This document shows, piece after piece, positions 61,872 through 64,000 of a stretch of 64,000 bases of DNA (position 1 is the first letter of the stretch; each line of letters begins with the position of its first letter). Made by a program: the position numbers and the translations under genes. This stretch comes from Tubulanus polymorphus. Taxonomy: Eukaryota; Nemertea; Palaeonemertea; Tubulaniformes; Tubulanidae. Where the stretch lies: the NCBI RefSeq assembly GCF_964204645.1, contig NC_134029.1:23640450-23704449 (forward strand), read 5' to 3'. The notes below the pieces were generated by a model. That model was given only the letters and a program-made list of their open reading frames with translations. It had not been told where the DNA came from and did no database searches.

Positions 61872-62533
61872 AGTAAGTTCCTCAAAATAGAATACTTTCC
61901 GTTTTTCATGCATTTTATTAGAAATGTCTCGTAATTCGGTTTGTATTTATTTTAGTGTCAGACGGACACAAACACCACCACGGCATCAACGCTAAAGATC
62001 TAGCTTTAAAAGCGCAGAAAAAGATTCTCAGTAAAATGTCGACGCGTAAAGTAGCGAAAGTGTTCATCGACGACGCCGGCGGCAGAGTACTCGACAATAT
62101 TTACGGCATTTGTAAGGAATACGCCAACAAAAAAGAGGCGGAAAAAGTCGTCAAAAACACGATAAAATTAGTTGTTAAAATCGGAATACTTTACAGAAAC
62201 GAGAAATTCAGCGAAGCCGAATTAAGAATAGCGGCCGAATTCAGACAGAAATTTCACACGATCGTCATGACGGTTATGAGTTTCTACGATTTGGATTTTT
62301 CGCTCGACACGAACTTTCTGATTAAACACCTGAAAGACTGCCGTCGAATGCTGCATCAGATGATCGAACAGCATCTGACCGAGAAAACGCAGCATCGCGT
62401 CGATCACGTGTTTGATTTTTTTATGAACCCGGCTATGTTGACGGTTGTGTTCGATCGAGGTGGACCGTACCGACATTATTTAGATAACATCGTCGAAGAT
62501 TTGAATAAAATGGTGGACGATAACGCTGTATGA
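61872..62533 (+). CDS. TNFAIP8/TIPE family phospholipid-transfer protein
   Basis: Homologue of TNFAIP8 and TIPE1-3, cytosolic alpha-helical proteins with a hydrophobic cavity that bind phosphoinositides and modulate cell death and immunity. The coding part is one exon (61956-62533) plus the first base of the start codon in the upstream exon (61872), giving 192 residues, the usual family length. Family blocks: LALKAQKKILSKMSTRKVAK, FIDDAGGRVLDNIY, VKNTIKLVVKIGILYRN, and the C-terminal HVFDFFMNPAMLTVVFD. A further 5' untranslated exon is indicated by an acceptor near 61798. An in-frame TAA precedes the ATG at 61866-61868, fixing the start. Human has four paralogues; this cannot be assigned to one of them and is probably the single invertebrate form. 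Confidence 0.95.
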
Positions 62534-64000
62534 TCGTAATAATTCAGATCATCGAACTCAATCCAACGTGCGGTATCTTAATCTATAAGTTTCACGCGGG
62601 AATTTTGATTCTAGGGTCCAGGCATGCGGTCGTCGTTTAATTCCGCAAAATGGTTTTGGTAACAGAACCGAGACCGGTCCTAAATCTAAGCCTGAACGTT
62701 GCTTGCGTCTTTTTGTAAAATCAATTGTACTGCAAATGAATAATTTCTACTGGAATTGGATTAAGATGTTATCATGGTCAGAAGTATATCATCACACTGT
62801 ATGTGTGTGTGTGTGTGTGACATATAAACCTCATGTTGAAATATCGTGATGGTTTTATGTTTGTACCAGATTCCAGCTTCCTGTTTCTTTTTTAGAACTA
62901 ACAAAAAAAATCCCTGAAACCAGGAAATGAATTTATGAGGTCACCATCTACGAATGGACTCTATCTATTGCCGTAGGGAGTGTAACGATATTTCCTTAAG
63001 AGTGAAACCTTTTAAAAATCAGAAGTGGTCACCGTTATGCGCTGTTAAAAATCTTGTGGATATCCGGCCTCGCTGTAAGTCACATCGCCAATTCGAGAAT
63101 AGCCAGCTTCTGCAAACGGAAATCTCGAATTAAAATAACATATCGACAAAAACATGATTTGTGGCTGAAGTAACCCTGAAAAAAAGAAATACGGAAATAG
63201 GAATTTTTCTATTATAACCTCGTTATAATTCTATACAGCTGTCGTTTTTCGCATATTAACTTGTAGTGATTGTATCTAGATTACTTTACACGACATTTAG
63301 TACTTTATAAACTCAGTTTATCAGATAAATTCTAATCAGTCGAGGTTTGGTGAAACGATATTCACAACTAATGGGATAAAAAGTCACGATCTCTCGAGCC
63401 GCTTTCAACTGTTCGCTATCAATTAACGTTAATTACGATTAATTAACATCGTGATCGATATTTAACCCAGGCTTTGGCCAGAAACCTACTTTTTAAAACA
63501 TTTTCTAAACGTGACGCAAGTTTTATATTCAAGATGTAGGTTATTACCTTGCGAATCAATCTAGTTCAATTACGTCGACGATTAGTTATTTTTTTCTTAA
63601 CGGCAATTAATTAACACATGACTCGGGTTCACAACGAACCAATTTTGGAGTTTAGTTTCTCCTATTGATTATGTATAGTGTGTACTTTATTCTCAAAGAT
63701 TTAACCGTGTAAACTTTGTTGCTTCTGTCACAAACAAACAATCAGTAAATTCATCGTGTATGTACTTTATGCTGCCTTGAAATGATGTGATATATTATTA
63801 AAACAGTATTCATCATCGTCGATCATCATTTTGTGATGCATCCAAAAAAAATTCATTTATATTCGTGTAAACTGTGTCTTTGAGATGTTATTTTCTACAC
63901 TAAACTGTCGAAACATTTGTTGTGCCATAATCATTATCAAAACGGTATTTGCATTGAATGTGTATTAATGTATTTGTTAGAAACTGAAGTCTTCCGATAC
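62534..64000 (+). other. 3' flank of the TNFAIP8-like gene
   Basis: AT-rich non-coding sequence with a short (GT)n run at about 62802-62819. No exon or repeat copy recognised to the window end. Confidence 0.5.

Overview
The window is animal nuclear DNA: AT-rich, with GT-AG introns, long 3' flanks, and single-copy metazoan genes (MCL1-type Bcl-2, INTS14, KLF3/8/12, CCDC112, NGLY1, FBXO33, FBP1, METTL6, TNFAIP8). An eglin-c/CI-2-type protease inhibitor, compact multi-exon genes and many short inverted-repeat transposons point to a marine invertebrate, probably lophotrochozoan. The species cannot be fixed from sequence alone. All exon structures below were joined by eye from splice sites, reading phase and recalled family sequences.

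Layout: 1-5.2 kb is non-coding flank with TA microsatellites. 5.2-6.5 kb (-) is an MCL1-like Bcl-2 gene. 7.3-12.2 kb (-) is INTS14 in nine exons. 13.0-19.2 kb (+) and 20.0-24.3 kb (-) are two convergent, paralogous C2H2 zinc-finger genes built from phase-1 finger cassettes. 25.3-32.0 kb (+) is a KLF3/8/12 homologue with a PVDLS motif and an unexpected Cys4 exon, followed by about 3 kb of 3' flank. 35.8-36.3 kb (+) is a 70-residue potato-inhibitor-I protein. 36.8-40.0 kb (-) is CCDC112, tail to tail with it. 41.0-43.9 kb (+) is NGLY1. 44-51.4 kb has no confident gene, only one candidate secreted peptide on the minus strand. 51.5-54.8 kb (-) is FBXO33 and 55.2-58.2 kb (+) is FBP1; they diverge from a short shared promoter with E-boxes. 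58.7-60.4 kb (-) is METTL6 and 61.9-62.5 kb (+) is a TNFAIP8/TIPE gene whose start codon is split by an intron.

Genes mostly alternate strand, giving five head-to-head pairs (INTS14/ZNF-A, ZNF-B/KLF, CCDC112/NGLY1, FBXO33/FBP1, METTL6/TNFAIP8) and three tail-to-tail pairs. They do not form one pathway; this looks like ordinary housekeeping and regulatory gene neighbourhood.

The accessory layer is a rich set of short non-autonomous elements in introns and intergenic DNA: at least seven inverted-repeat families, several with two or three copies here and two nested cases, plus long palindromes with a hammerhead-like core, tRNA-derived SINE fragments and a minisatellite that grew at a transposon/intron junction.
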